From: Aegilops tauschii subsp. strangulata
Taxonomy: Eukaryota; Streptophyta; Magnoliopsida; Poales; Poaceae
Direction of reading: 5' to 3'
NCBI RefSeq assembly: GCF_002575655.3
Contig: NC_053040.3
Location: 361,458,267 to 361,522,266 of the forward strand
Length of the DNA: 64,000 nucleotides
The stretch's first letter is position 1. Each line of letters begins with the position of its first letter. This document shows positions 11,364-23,011 of this stretch, piece by piece. A program made the translations under genes and the position numbers. Under the pieces are notes generated by a model. It ran no database searches and had not been told where the DNA came from. It saw only the letters and a list, made by a program, of their open reading frames with translations.

Positions 11364-12275
11364 CTAAGTTTTGTTTCTTGGAGGACCAAGAAACAAGAGA
11401 TCTACCAAGAAATTGACAAGTACCCGAAGTGGACTTCTATCAACCTTGTCTCCGGCATAGTCCGAATCGGAGTAGCCGACAAGATCGAAAGAAGACCTCT
11501 TAGGATACCAAATGCCAAAATTTGGTGTATGTATTAAATATCTCACTATCCTTTTCACAGCCATCGTGCACACACTTAGCATAATGTCGGGACGAGAGGC
11601 ACATAGATATAACAATGAACCGATCATAGAGTGGTAAACTTTTTGATCATCAGGTTCACCGTCCTTAGTCAAGTCAAGATGTCCACTAGTAGGCATGGGT
11701 GTACTAATACCTTTGCATTCTTGCATATTGAACTTCTTGAATAAGTCCTTGGTGTACTTTGTTTGAGAAACAAAGGTACCTTCCTTAGTTTGCTTGATTT
11801 GCAAACCAAGAAAGAATTTGAGTTCACTCATCATAGACATCTCAAACTTCTCCGACATTAGCTTTCCAAACTTCTCACTAAAATGAGGGTTAGTCGAACC
11901 AAATATAATATCATCAACATAAATTTGGCACACAAATAGTTCTCCATTAAACCTTTTAGTAAAAAGAGTAAAATCTATATTTCCAATTTCAAACCCTTTT
12001 TCAATAAGGAACTTGGTCAAGCATTTATACCACGCTCTAGGAGCTTGTTTAAGACCATAAAGAGCTTTGTGAAGTTTGTAAACATGATTAGGTTTCTTAG
12101 GATTGACAAAGCTGGGAGGTTGCTTAACATAAACTTCCTCCTCAATTTCACCATTTAGAAAAGCACTTTTAATGTCCATTTGGTACAAGGTGATATCAAG
12201 GTGATTAGCATAAGCAAGTAAGATACGAATGGACTCTAGTCTAGCAATGGGGGCATATGCCTCACCATAGTCCAT
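11364..12275 (-). pseudogene. SIRE-like copia reverse transcriptase
   Basis: 304 codons holding most of a Ty1/copia RT: YAPIARLESIRILLAYA, the first catalytic aspartate in QMDIKSAFLNG, KALYGLKQAPRAWY and the IYVDDIIFGS box. The connection follows, with GSLLYLCASRPDIM. Catalytic residues are present. It is cut off from the upstream frame by a single TAA at about 12276-12278 and from RNase H by a frameshift near 11420-11435. Confidence 0.87.
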
Positions 12276-13766
12276 ACCTTAGATTTGAGTGTAGCCTTGG
12301 GCGACTAGACGAGCTTTGTTGCGGATGACTTGACCATCTTCATCTTGCTTGTTGCGAAACACCCATTTGGTACCGATGATGTTGTGGTTGTTGTCGGGCT
12401 TTTCAACCAATGTCCACACTTGATTTCTCTCAAAGTTGTGTAGCTCTTCATGCATGGCATTTATCCAATTCGGATCTTCCAATGCTTCTTCAACCTTCAT
12501 AGGTTCAATGCTAGAGATGAATGAATAATGTTCACAAAAGTTAGCCAAACGAGTTTTAGAGCGAGTGATTCTCCCGGTTTGGATATCATTGTAGATTTGT
12601 TCGACGGGATGGTCTTTGGTGACTCTTGCTCGAACTTGTGGGAGCTTTTGCTTTGTTCGGGGTGGAACATCTTCTTCATCTTGTTCTTCTTCTTGGCCTT
12701 CTTCATTGTTGACGTTGTCGTTCTCTTGTCGTGGTGGAGAGGGAGGTTGATGAGGTTCATCTTGGTGTACATCCTCGTTTTCTTTGTTTTGGTGTGTCCC
12801 ACTCGTGGATGCTTCCATGTCAACTCTCGGTTCACCTTGTCGTGAGGTAGAGGCTTCCACTTGTACGGACGAGGTACTCTCCTTCACCTCCGTTGGACGA
12901 ACCTTGCCAATAGACAAGTCTTGGATTGCTTCCGAAGGGTCTTTGTCTCCTACATCAATTGGCAATTGCTCTACTTGCGAGCCGTTAGATTCATCAAACT
13001 TCACATCTACCGTTTCTTCAACCTTTCGGGTGAAATTGTTGTAGACACGGTAATTGTGAGAGTTTGAGCCATAACCAAGTAGGAAACCTTCATGAGATTT
13101 AGGAGCAAATTTAGAACGACGATGCTTATCAAGAATGTAGCACTTTGAGCCGAATACTCGAAAGTATCCAACTTGGGGTTTGTTACCGGTGAGGAGCTCG
13201 TAAGCCGTCTTGCTGAGTAGCTTGTGAAGATACAAGCGATTTGTTGCATGACAAGCTGTCTCAACCGCTTCCGCCCAAAAGTGTTTTGGAGTCTTGTACT
13301 CATCAAGCATCGTTCTCGCCATCTCAATAAGAGTTCGGTTCTTCCTCTCAACAACACCATTTTGTTGAGGCGTGTACGTAGCCGAGAACTCGTGTGAAAG
13401 CCCTTCTTCGTCAAGAAATGTATCCACATTTGCGTTCTTGAACTCCGTTCCATTGTCGCTTCGAACCTTCTTGATCTTCACTTCAAATTGATTTTGGGCC
13501 TTCCTAGCGAAGTCTTTGAAGATCTTTTGGACCTGCGATTTATCATCATGAAAGAACACCCACGTAAATCTTGAAAAATCATCTACTATGACTAGACCAA
13601 ATGAGTTACCACCGAGACTCTTGTAGGCATTGGGACCGAAGAGATCCATGTGAAGTAGCTCGAGCGGTCTTCTCATGGTCATGATGTTCTTCACGGGGTG
13701 ACTTCCTCCAACTTGTTTTCCTGCTTGACAAGCACTACAAAGTCTATCCTTGTCAAAATATAACAT
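12276..13766 (-). pseudogene. SIRE-like copia integrase core and start of RT
   Basis: The frame starts with the second cysteine pair of the zinc-binding region (CSACQAGK). The integrase core has VIVDDFSRFTW, VRSDNGTEF and QNGVVERKNRTL (D, D, E). An acidic linker follows, then the start of RT (WTLVEKP, GTKWVFRNKQDEDG, ARLVAQGYTQ). It ends at a single in-frame TAA. The upstream protease frame joins here through a +1 shift in a T run near 13757-13764. Integrase would insert the cDNA into the genome. Confidence 0.87.
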
Positions 13767-14907
13767 CTTTTACTCCAAGGATATGATCACCCTTAATAAG
13801 CTTATGAAGATTTCGCATGCCCACATGACCTAGCCTTCTATGCCACAACCAACCTTTAGAAGATTTAGCAATTAAGCAAGTTCTTGGTTGAGCCTTTTTA
13901 GTGAAATCAACAATGTAAAGATCACCTCTACGTATACTGGTAAAGACCATTTTATGATTATCTCTATGAAGCACTTGGCAATCTACTTCAGTAAATAGGA
14001 CGTTGAAACCAAAGTCAGCAAGTCTAGATACGGAAAGTAAATTGTAGCCAAGCGATTCAACGAGCATAACATTTTGTATGGAGCTGTCATGTGAGATGGC
14101 CACCTTACCAAGGCCAACCACCTTACCCTTTGAGTTATCACCGAAAGTGACATACTTTCGAGGGCCGTCATTTTCAGCAAGCTCATGAAACATATCTTTG
14201 TCTCCGGTCATATGATCGGTACATCCACTATCAAGGACCCATTCCTTTCCTCCAGCCATGTAGCCGCGAAGATTTGCCATAAGACCAAAGTGTCTCATCG
14301 CATCATCAAGATCATAGTCACTATCATCATCCTCATCGTAGTATCCATGTTCAACATCGTCTTGTATTTGATCAATTCCTAGAGATGGTAATTCATTAGA
14401 TGAATGATCATCACAATGGTCATCTTTATGAATTCTGATAGCATCGGAGATGATATTGCTAATGATTCTAACATCTCCTTTGGCACGCATGAGATTGGTA
14501 AGCTCAAATAGACAATCACCAAACATAGGATCACTAGAATTCTTCTTACTCAAGGCAATAGACTTATGGAGAATTTCGTCTAAGTTTTGCAAGGAATAGT
14601 TTGGAAATCTTTCCTCAAGAAATCTCCATATAGTGTAAGCACAATCAAGATTAGGCAAACATCCAATCAAGTTTCTAGGCAAGCCTCTAGTGATAAGATT
14701 GGTAGTTCAAAGATTGCGAATCATGTCAAGATCCTCATTGGGTGTGGGATGCAAAGGATCAATATGAGGTGCACAAGGGCTAGTAATGTACTTGTTCAAA
14801 TGATATTCATTGAAAATCTCAAGCATCTCATTTTTCCACTCATGAAAGAACTCTCCATCAAGAATAGGCACTCTACGTCTAAGACTCCCCAACGTTGACT
14901 CATCCAT
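13753..14907 (-). pseudogene. SIRE-like copia gag (shortened), protease and N-terminal integrase
   Basis: The best start is the ATG at 14907 (MDESTLGSLRRRV), 55 bases downstream of the PBS. A TGA at 14707-14709 interrupts gag, after which the same frame continues (CLPNLDCAYTIWRFLEERFP). The gag zinc knuckle and much of the C-terminus are missing: gag passes through an acidic stretch straight into the protease (EWVLDSGCTDHMTGD, active site DSG). The frame then reaches the HHCC start of integrase (WHRRLGHVGMRNLHKL). About half of a normal SIRE gag is therefore deleted. The frame is lost near 13760. Confidence 0.8.
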
Positions 14908-14948
14908 CTTCCTCCAATGGTGATTAAACCAAAGCAATGGAGACCAAA

Positions 14949-14962
14949 GCTCTGATACCAAT
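14949..14962 (-). promoter_or_regulatory. PBS of the SIRE-like copia (initiator Met tRNA type)
   Basis: On the minus strand the LTR end is followed by AATTGGTATCAGAGC. TGGTATCAGAGC matches the usual plant copia primer site. Confidence 0.85.
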
Positions 14963-16708
14963 TGAAAGGATCGAGAAGAGGTGTCTAGAGGGGGGTGAAT
15001 AGACTCTTAACAATAAAAGTTGCAGTTTTTAAATTCCTTAAGTTGGAGTGGAATTTTAGCACAGGTTCACACATTTACAATACATGTCAAGCAAGCATGA
15101 TAAGAGTATATGAGCAACGGAAAGTAAAGCATGCAAGTTGCAAGAATGTAAAGGGATGGGATTGGAGTGTGCAAATGCAATTTGGAGACACGAAGATTTA
15201 TTATCCCTGGTTCCGATAGGTGGTGCTATCGTACATCCACGTTGATGGAGACTTCAACCCATGAAGGGTAACGGTTGCGCGAGTCCACGGAGGGCTCCAC
15301 CCACGAAGGGTCCACGAAGAAGCAACCTTGTCTATCCCACCATGGCCGTCGCCCACGAAGGACTTGCCTCACTCGGGTAGATCTTCACGAAGTAGGCGAT
15401 CTCCTTGCCCTTACAAACTCCTTGGTTCAACTCCACAATTTTTACGGAGGCTCCCAAGTGACACCTAACCAATCTGGGAGACACCACTCTCCAAGAGGTA
15501 ATAGATGGTGTGTTGATGATGAACTCCTTGCTCTTGTGCTTCAAATGATAGTCTCCCCAACACTCAACTCTCTCTCATAGGATAGGATTTGGTGGAAAGA
15601 TGATTTGAGTGGAAAGCAACTTGGGGAAGGCTAGAGATCAAGATTTATGTGGTTGGAATGGAATATCTTGACCTCAACACAAGTGTAGGTGGTTCTCTCT
15701 CAGAAAATGTATGTTGGAAGTGTAGGCATGTTCTGATGGCTCTCTCCACGAATGAAGAGTGGGTGGAGGGGTATATATAGCCTCCACACAAAATCTAACC
15801 ATTACACACAATTTACCAAACTCGGTGGGACCGATTCAGAGATCTCGGTCGGACCGATTTGGTTCATAATGTGACCGTTAGGGTTTCGGTGGGACCGACA
15901 TGTCATTTCGGTGTGATCGATGTCATTAGGGTTAGGGAATAACGTAATCTCGATGAGACCGATTATTCAAACTCGGTGGGACCGATTTTGGTAATAGACA
16001 AATAGAGAGTTGGTCAGGCAAAGGCAAACTCGGTGGGACCGATTCGCTCATCTCGGTTGGACTGAAACGTTATGAAAGGGTGATAGAGAGTTTGCATTGC
16101 AATCTCGCTGGGACCGATTGCATATTTCGGTTAGACCAAAATTATTGCAATAGGCAACAGAGAGTTTGCAATCCCATCTCGGTGATACCGAGATCCCTAT
16201 CGGTGAGACCGAATTGATTAGGGTTTGTGGCAGTGGCTATGTCAAGTGAACTCGGTGGCGCCGGATAGATCAAATCGGTGGGGCCGAGTTTGACTTTTTG
16301 TTTGGGACATATGTGGATGTGAGAAAGTGGTTGAGGGCTTTGGAGCATATCATTAAGCATTTTGAGCAAGAACCTCAATAAGCAAAAAGTGGTTGAGGGC
16401 TTTGGAGCATATCATTAAGCATTTTGAGCAAGAACCTCATTAAGCAACACCTCACCCCCTCTAAATAGTATTTGCTTTTCCTATGGACTCAATGTGATCT
16501 TGGATCACGAAAAATGAAATGTAGAGTCTTGTGCTTTGAGCTTGAGCCAATCCTTTTGTTCTTAGCATTTAGAAGCGGTTCCACATCTTCTTGTCCATGC
16601 CACTCCATTGTTGAACTTATCTAAAATATACTAGGTGAAAACATTAGTCCAACAAGAGATATGTTGACATTAATTACCAAAATCACCCAGGGAGCACTTG
16701 TGCTTTCA
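14963..16708 (-). repeat. 5' LTR of the SIRE-like copia
   Basis: 1746 bp. It carries the same TCGGTnnnACCGA series as the other LTR. It has a 62-bp tandem duplication (period measured from GTGG at 16327 to GTGG at 16389) that is single-copy at 8804-8864 in the other LTR. Confidence 0.9.
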
Positions 16709-16713
16709 GGGTG

Positions 16714-16843
16714 GTCTCCAGGGGAGGGCCCGTTTAGGGTTGCCCACGTCTCCAGGCCTGGCGCTGCGCGCCTGGAGACGCAGGACGGGGTACCCATCCA
16801 GATCGCCTGGAACATCCAGCACCCCCGGAAGTTCTACCCATGA
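16714..16843 (+). pseudogene. A integrase C-terminus (after the copia insertion)
   Basis: This short piece resumes A pol after the GGGTG duplication. It encodes the conserved end of plant gypsy integrase (EGPFRVAHVSRPGAARLET, then AWNIQHPRKFYP) and stops at 16841-16843. About 15 codons between GDLVLRRV and GPF are missing and the frame is shifted relative to 7441. This marks the natural 3' end of A gag-pol. Confidence 0.8.
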
Positions 16844-17676
16844 AGAAAGGCCCAGCGCCTGTGAAGAAGGCCCAGTGCCTGTGAAGGTCTCCGCTCGTGA
16901 CAGTCTCACGTAATAATGAGTGGGGCTATACACGCCCCGGAGTCTCTGGAGTGCCGCCCTCGGGCCTCTGGGGCTCCCTCCCATGTCCTAGTGGCAGCAC
17001 TTAGCTCCGCGCTGGTGAGAAGACAAGAAGACTAGACTAGGCGCCGGACGCGGCTTTTCATTTGCTTTATGAAGTTGGCTCGCCCCTCTTTAATCAAATT
17101 TGCTTTCTGGTGTTCTCTTGTCGGTCTCGTCCTGTCGCTTTCCGCCTCTGTTCTGCCTTCGTTTCTTTGTTTGTCCTGTACTCTCTCTCGCGTCCCTCGC
17201 GAGGGGGCTGGATAGGTGCCCTCGTGAGCGTCTTGTTTTTTCGCGAGGCACCCTCATTCGAGCTGCAAGCTGGCACTCCTCCACTAATCCGTGCCCCACG
17301 GGTACCGCGATGCGAGACGTTGAGTCATGGCTGGCGGCGCCTGCGATCAGGGCTCGGAATTTCCTAACTAACAAATTTTTGCAATTCCCAAAAAGCCTGG
17401 TCAGGTGTTGAGGAATGCGCGCCTCGTAAGGCGGAAACTACTTCAAACACGGCAAGCTAAGTTATTCCTACGCGCCTATATAAGACATTTATGCTACGAC
17501 ACGACACAGGAACGATAAACATAGCATAACAACTCGGAAACCACAGTTTTGTTGCGCGCCCCTGCGGGGCCCCATACTCGTCTCTCTTGATGCAGGAAGA
17601 AAAGGAAGAACAAAGCAAAAGTGGCGCGTGCCTCTGCAGCGGTTCATGAGGTCAGGCCCATGGTGCTCTCCTGAGC
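16844..17676. other. A spacer between pol and the antisense gene
   Basis: Non-coding. The first ~230 bp are recognisable in reverse complement in element B (about 23500-23715), which confirms that A and B share a backbone. It contains two tandem copies of GTGAAGAAGGCCCAG near 16840-16880. Nothing else was recognised. Confidence 0.6.
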
Positions 17677-18275
17677 TCAGTCGGACCCTTCCTCGCGCTT
17701 CACTGAGGCGCGACGGTGAGATGACCCGCTGCCACCTTCGAAGTGGGCGCGGCGGCTGGTCGTAGCCACCGCTGCTGGAGCTGTCGCCAGAGGGAGAGTC
17801 GCCGTAGCTGGGCGCGAGGTCGTCCTCGCCCTCATCTCGACCATCGCCATGGCTGAGCACCTCGTCGCCGTCGTTGACCTCGGGGCAGCACCCGGCGCGG
17901 CGACCATCTTCCCCAAACACCCTCACGAAGAGGGTCGCGTCGCCGTCGTACTTGAAATGGAGGGTGCACCACCTGCCCAGGCCGCGCGCGCGGGGTAATC
18001 GTCTGCTAGCCGCAGGCCAGGGCTATGTTGCCCGCGACGGAGACCTCAACCACAACCCAGGAAGCCCTATTGCAACAGTCGTCCACCTGGACCTGCGGCT
18101 GGCAGCTCGTCGGCGAAGAAGCGCGGAAGTTGAAGCCAGTTGTCGGCCGGGTCCTCCGACCAGACGACGAACTCCGGCAGCTCCTCCGCCGAGTGGAAGC
18201 GCGGCTGGGGAGGCCACGCGACCACGACACGTCTCTCTTCACCAACAGGGCTGCCACGACCGGGGCGACCCCCAC
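17677..18275 (-). pseudogene. A antisense gene, 3' part: B3-like DNA-binding domain and acidic tail
   Basis: Read on the minus strand, this continues in frame from 45984-46165 once element C and one CCCAC are removed. It encodes RFHSAEELPEFVVW, then LQLPRFFADELPAA, and after a frameshift near 18085 ASWVVVEVSVAGNIALACG. After a second shift near 18000 comes LHFKYDGDATLFVRVFG with GRRAGCCPE. The LPRFFA start, the central tryptophan and the FKYDGD..L.VRVF end are the pattern of a plant B3 domain of the REM-like type. An acidic, serine-rich tail follows and the likely end is near 17677. B3 proteins bind DNA in the nucleus. The gene is a pseudogene here (at least two shifts and stops). A decayed captured host gene is the main alternative. 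Confidence 0.6.
18271..18275. repeat. Target-site duplication CCCAC of element C (left copy)
   Basis: CCCAC at 18271-18275 is repeated at 45984-45988. Joining the flanks restores one reading frame on the minus strand through the antisense gene of A. Confidence 0.95.
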
Positions 18276-18480
18276 TGAGGGTGTCCTGGACTAAGGGGTC
18301 CTCGGGCGTCCGGCCTGTTATCCATGAGCCGGACTGATGGGCTGTGAGGACATGAAGGCCGAAGACTGTACCCGTGTCTGGATTGGACTCTCCTTGGCGT
18401 GGAAGGCAAGCTTGGCGACCTGATATGAAGAGTCCTTCTTATGTAACCAACTCTATGTAACCCTAGATCCCTCCGGTGTC

Positions 18481-18488
18481 TATATAAA
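18481..18488 (+). promoter_or_regulatory. TATA box in C 5' LTR
   Basis: TATATAAA within GGTGTC...CCGGAGGG. The same box is found in all Fatima-like LTRs of the window (45712-45719, 54107-54114, and on the minus strand near 57426-57433). Confidence 0.75.
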
Positions 18489-18664
18489 CCGGAGGGCGTA
18501 GTCCGGATAGCATACTCATTACCATAGTTGTACAGGCTAGACTTCTAGGGTTTAGCCATTATGATCTCGTGGTAGATCAACTATTGTAATACTCATATTC
18601 ATCAAGATCAATCAAGCAGGAAGTAGGGTATTACCTCCATAGAGAGGGCCCGAACCTGGCTAAA

Positions 18665-18669
18665 CATTG
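18665..18669. repeat. Target-site duplication CATTG of element B (left copy)
   Basis: CATTG at 18665-18669 is repeated at 25814-25818. Joining the flanks restores a complete C LTR. Confidence 0.95.
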
Positions 18670-19519
18670 TGTCGGATGCGGGGTTCCGGCAAAACCCTTA
18701 AGATTCGAACTCTGGGGTGCGCGCGAAGTCTTTCCCTCCTACCGATCCACGCCCTAGCTCACTAAGATCTGACGGACGAACTCGACGAACTCGCAACACA
18801 GAAAGACACGAGATTTATACTTGTTCGGGCCACCGTTGTGGTGTAATACCCTACTCCAGTGTGTGGTGGTGGATTGCTTCTTGGGCTGATGATGAACAGT
18901 ACAAGGGGAAGAACAGCCTCCTGAGGTTGAGGTGTTCTTGTGCTCGGTGAACTGGTGGATCAGAACTCTCCCTTCTACTTATATTGAGCGGGAAGGGAGC
19001 CAACAACGGCGGGCGAATTTGAAGGGGGACAAATAGTACAAGCTATCCTGACAAAAGTGGTCTTCGCCTATGAAAGGCTCTGGTGGTGACGCCGTCTTGG
19101 GCTCCACGATGACCTCCGTCCTGCCGTCCTTCTGGTCTTGGTCTCATTGCACCGATATGGAAACCTTTGCCTGATGCCTCGGTACTCCTCGCCTGTGCTT
19201 GCCTCCTTGCCACCAAAGAGGAAACAAGGACGTTGCGCGCGCTGGCGCCCGCCTGGCGCCCGCCTGGTGCCAATCGTCATGGCTCACATCACGAGAGCCT
19301 CGTGAGGTTTGCCCTGCCTTGATATCTCCGCTCCTCGTGAGCCCGCCTAGAGGTGCCATTCCTGAGGAGGTCTTGCATCGTCCGCCTCGCGAGGCTTGGC
19401 CCCTCGCAAGGGTCTTGGATGCCTTGTTGATGAAGACTGGCCGTACGGGGCGCCGACTTAGCCACGCCGTGGGCCGCAGGTAGGCAAGTCTGGGGATCCC
19501 CGTTCCCAGAACGCCAACA
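18670..19519 (-). repeat. B 3' LTR
   Basis: 850 bp. Compared with the 5' LTR it lacks about 40 bases around 18983. The missing block is the one that holds the TATA box in the 5' LTR (25259-25266). Confidence 0.9.
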
Positions 19520-19811
19520 GTAGCCCCCGGGCCCAAGGTGCGCTCGGGCTTGGCTTCGCGGCGAAGCCAAGAGTCAAGTACGGAGCGCTGTGGGCCCCAA
19601 AAGCCTGCAGCCTCGGTTGACGCGTGGCGGTTGATTGGACGTGGGTGTCTCCGCTTCCCCATGAAGCCTTTGAATCCGCCTGGCTATGCGGCCCCCGCAA
19701 CTTACACAGTTATTCCTCCGTTTTCTGCGCCTCGCTTCCCCAATCTCCCATGTTCCTCGAGACTCTGTTTCTCTTCTCCAATCTGACCTGCCCTCCGCCC
19801 GCTTCGTTGAC
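19520..19811. other. B polypurine tract and upstream region of the antisense gene
   Basis: On the minus strand CCTTGGGCCCGGGGGCTAC ends at the 3' LTR and is the likely PPT (19520-19538). The rest is a pyrimidine-rich leader to the ATG at 19812. No clear TATA box was seen here, unlike the antisense genes of C, D and E1. Confidence 0.6.
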
Positions 19812-22800
19812 ATGGCGCCAAAACAAGCAGGTAAGGGAAAGAAGCCCTTTTCTTCGCTAAGCGTTCCTCCGGCCGTCGAGCCGGCGCTAGGTCGATCCCG
19901 AGTGCTCAACGACGAGGCCATGGACAAGGTGCGTCCGATGCTTGCTTCTAGCTTCAACGAGTGGGGAGAGACGGTGGCTTGGCCACTGAAGTCCCAATCT
20001 TCATAGATGCCCTCTGGGCTGGCCTGATTCCTCCCTTCTCCGCCTTCTTCAATGCGGTGCTCGAGCATTATCAGATCCACATGCTGCACCTTGACCCTCA
20101 ATCTGTGACCCTTCTTGCCGTTTTCACCTTCTTGTGCGAAGCCATGGTGGGCATCGCTCCCTCGGTGGCCTTCCTCCGCCATTTCTTCTCGCTGCATCTG
20201 GCTAATCCTTGTCAGAGCTTGGGGTGCGTGAGCTTCCAGGCCGTGGCCGTGACGATGGGCGCGGGGATTGACTTCGAGCTTCCTTCATCCACAAGCGAGT
20301 TTCGTACACGATGGGTGTTTGTTGACGCCGGCGTGCTCAACCCCCTGCTCCAAGTTCCGGCGGGGCCTGCTGTTCCAAACTCCGGTTGGGGCCATCAAAA
20401 GCTCACAAGCCCCCGCCTCGCTCCCGTCTGGGCTAGGCTGAGGAGGTTGAAGGACCATGGAGTGACTGCGCCTATGGTGGTGAAGGAGTTCGTCAAGCGC
20501 CGAGTCGCGTCGCTTCAGCGCCATTCTCGCCCAATGTGGGACTTGCTCAGCAGTCAGGACCATATGAGGTTTCAGGAGAAGGGGCTTCCTCTTACAACGC
20601 GACAAACAGTGCTCACGGTCCTATCGGGTGTCCCTCTGCCGGATGACATGCCCAGGAATAGCTGCCTACTGTACCGCTGCGTTTGCCGCGAGCATGCCTT
20701 CCTTTGATGAGTGGGGGCTGCGCCCAATTGGCCTGGTGGGGTCCCGCGAGAACCCCATCGACATGATTCCCCTCCTCGCCGCCGGTGCCGAGCTCGCCCC
20801 AGGTGAGGGTGCAGGAGGGCGAGCTCCGACGGGGGCCGGTGGCTCGAGTGCTGAGGTGCACATGCTGAGTGGTGATCCTGGGGCGTCGTCCTCGGGAGCT
20901 TGCGACCCCTCTCCTGAGGCGTTGGTCACTGAGGAGACGCGGCATGCGGCTCCCGAGGCCAAGGCTCCAGGAGCCTCGGGAGGTTGTGGTGAGACGGCAC
21001 TCGGCTGTTCGCCGCAGCCGGGCACCCCTGAAGCTGTCCTTCCCAGCTCTTCTTCGGCCCCGCCGCGCACCGGCCGTCATGTCCAGCGCTTCGGTCATCT
21101 TTGTGTGGACTTCGAGGAGCTCCGCAAGAGGAAAGGATCCCCAAGCGGCAGTAACATCTTTGGGCTGCTGAAGCGGAGGAAGTACATTGCCGTCGACGTG
21201 TAAGTACTATATCGCTGTGGCTCCTTGTGTGCTGTTTCCATTTCTTGACGTTAGTTCTTCAGGGCTCCTTCCGTTGAGGCGGCTGCGTCTTCTGAGAAAC
21301 GGCCTCCTCCTTCCTCGACTCCCCCGTCGGCCTCAAGTACTTCGGGCCCGCTTGCTGCCCCTGGAGCAGGGTCAGTCGAAGGAGCACTCTTGCCTTCATG
21401 GCGCGCTGAACCCGCGGCTTGGTCGCCCCTCCCCCACGGACTGGCGTGGAGCTTTGCGGGCGCGCCCAAGACCCCTCCTTTGGTTACGGTCAGTAGCTGG
21501 TTGGCTTCGATCTTCGGTTCCTCTTCAACAAGCGAGCCCCGATTGGCTTGGGCTCCTCACGAGGACTAGTTGACGTCAGGTGCAGTGCCAGCCCCAAGCC
21601 CTCTGCCGAGAGGTGGTGCGCCGCTTGGTGCCCCGCCCGCAGCCCCCGAGGTGGAGGACGAGGTGGACCGAGCGTTCGAGCTCGAGCGCGGGCGGAGCGT
21701 AGTTCGTCACGAGCTCTACCAGGAGGCAATGGGCGCAATGAGCCGACTTGGTGAAGAGCTCGCGGGTGTCGACTCACGCCTTGAGGCTGAAGGTCTCCGG
21801 TTGGCGGAGGAATGGCGCAAGCTGAGGGTGGCTATCAACCTTGGCCTCTACCAGTGTGATCTTGACAATGCGAAGGTTGAGGCATCTCTCAAGGTTTCCC
21901 GCAAGGCTTGCTCCCGAGCCTTGGAGGAGGCTCATGAGGCCGACCGCCGTTGCGAGGCCGCGGAGAAGCGCGCGTGGGAGCTCCACGCCTGGAGCGCGTC
22001 CCTAGAGTAGCAGGTGGAGGCGCGCAGAGCCGCCCTTGCGTCGCTGAGGGGGACGCCTGCCGAGGTGGAAGAGGTCCGGAAGCGCGAGGAGGCATTGGCG
22101 CTGGAGGCCGTGGAGCGCACAGCCTCGAGTTTGAACAATTGGAGACAAGGGAGCGTCAAGTTACCCAAGCAGAAGATGCCGTCGTGGTTCGCGAGGCCAG
22201 GGTCCAAGAGGAGGTGGACCGCCGGGTGGCCGAGGTTCACGCAGAACTGGAGGGAAGGTATGACTTGAAGTTGAAGCTCCCAGGTACGGAGGGTGCGGGC
22301 AGGGCTGCTGCCCTCAGGCCCAGGTTGGACGAGGCTGAGAGGCGTGCGGAGGCCACGGCTGTCGCCCTGGTCACGGCGCAGGCGGACTTGGCCTCCGCCC
22401 GCGCCGAGCTGCTTTCTCTTCGGGAGCGGGTCGATGACGCCGAGGCCGTCGCACGACAAAACAGGGAGGAAGTGCTCCAACGTCGGACGCTGGAGCGCGA
22501 GCATGGTCCTATGCGTCAGGATCTCCGGAACAGAGCCAATATCGCCTTGGGCTACATCTGCGACGAGAATGCTCCTGCCCCCCACTCGAATGACTATGCC
22601 AGCCATCTGGCCTTCTTCACCGACGTGGTGATGCGCCTGGAAACCCGGTCTGACAGGGCTCGCCGGCTCGTGGAGGAGAGAAGTCGGGGCCTGCTCGGGT
22701 GCGCGTTCTCCCGTGTCTTCAGCCACCTCAGGAACACCTTCCCCGACTTCGACTTCGACTTCGACGCCGCCATTGCCGCCGTACCGCAGGCCATCCGGGG

Positions 22801-23011
22801 TGATCTGGCGCGGTGGGTGGAGGACAACGTGGACGCGCTGCTCAAAGCCTTTGCCTCTGATGACGACGCGGTGGTGGTTGCCGCAGACGAAGGCGACGTG
22901 GTTGATGACGGCGACAGAGGCGTCGCCGAAGGCGGCGATGGTGCCGGCGAAAACAACGACGACGCGAGTGACGCGTCCGAGGGCGATGTAGCGAGTGACA
23001 TATCTGGTTGA
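19812..23011 (+). pseudogene. B antisense gene: Transposase_28-like domain plus long coiled coil
   Basis: The start ATG is at 19812 (MAPKQAGKGKKPF). After a frameshift near 19985 comes the conserved domain (LIPPFSAFFNAVLEHYQIHMLHL, VTLLAVFTFLCEAMVGI, then FRTRWVFVDA). It matches by eye the N-terminal domain of the antisense genes of C, D and E1, the 'putative gypsy type transposon' type. A second shift near 20640 follows, then a low-complexity region and a basic segment (FEELRKRKG). A plausible intron lies at about 21200-21263 (GTAAGT to TTCAG). The C-terminal half is a long alpha-helical coiled coil rich in E, R and A, with a very acidic end, stopping at 23009-23011. Further shifts occur near 21570 and 22010. 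The function of this protein family is not known. Confidence 0.7.

Larger units (their letters stand above)
7442..16708 (-). mobile_element. SIRE/Maximus-like Ty1/copia element inserted in A
   Basis: LTRs at 7442-9126 (1685 bp) and 14963-16708 (1746 bp) flank coding sequence on the minus strand, so the 5' LTR is the right-hand one. The minus-strand LTR starts TGAAAGCACAAGTGC. The PBS reads TGGTATCAGAGC (initiator-Met type) and the polypurine tract AAAAAGGGGGAGAT. Order is gag, protease, integrase, RT, RNase H, as in Ty1/copia. A long non-coding stretch between RNase H and the 3' LTR fits the SIRE lineage, but I saw no envelope-like ORF. Total length is 9.27 kb. Gag is shortened and pol carries several frameshifts and stops. 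Confidence 0.9.
18276..18669 (+). repeat. C 5' LTR, first part
   Basis: Starts TGAGGG.GTCCTGGACTAAGG, with a TATA box (TATATAAA) at 18481-18488. It is interrupted after ...AAACATTG by element B and completed at 25819-25901. Confidence 0.92.

Noticed and set aside
19961..20707. Possible ordinary host protein gene
   Set aside because: It lies between the LTRs of element B in antisense and shares its domain with the antisense genes of three other elements, so it belongs to the element.
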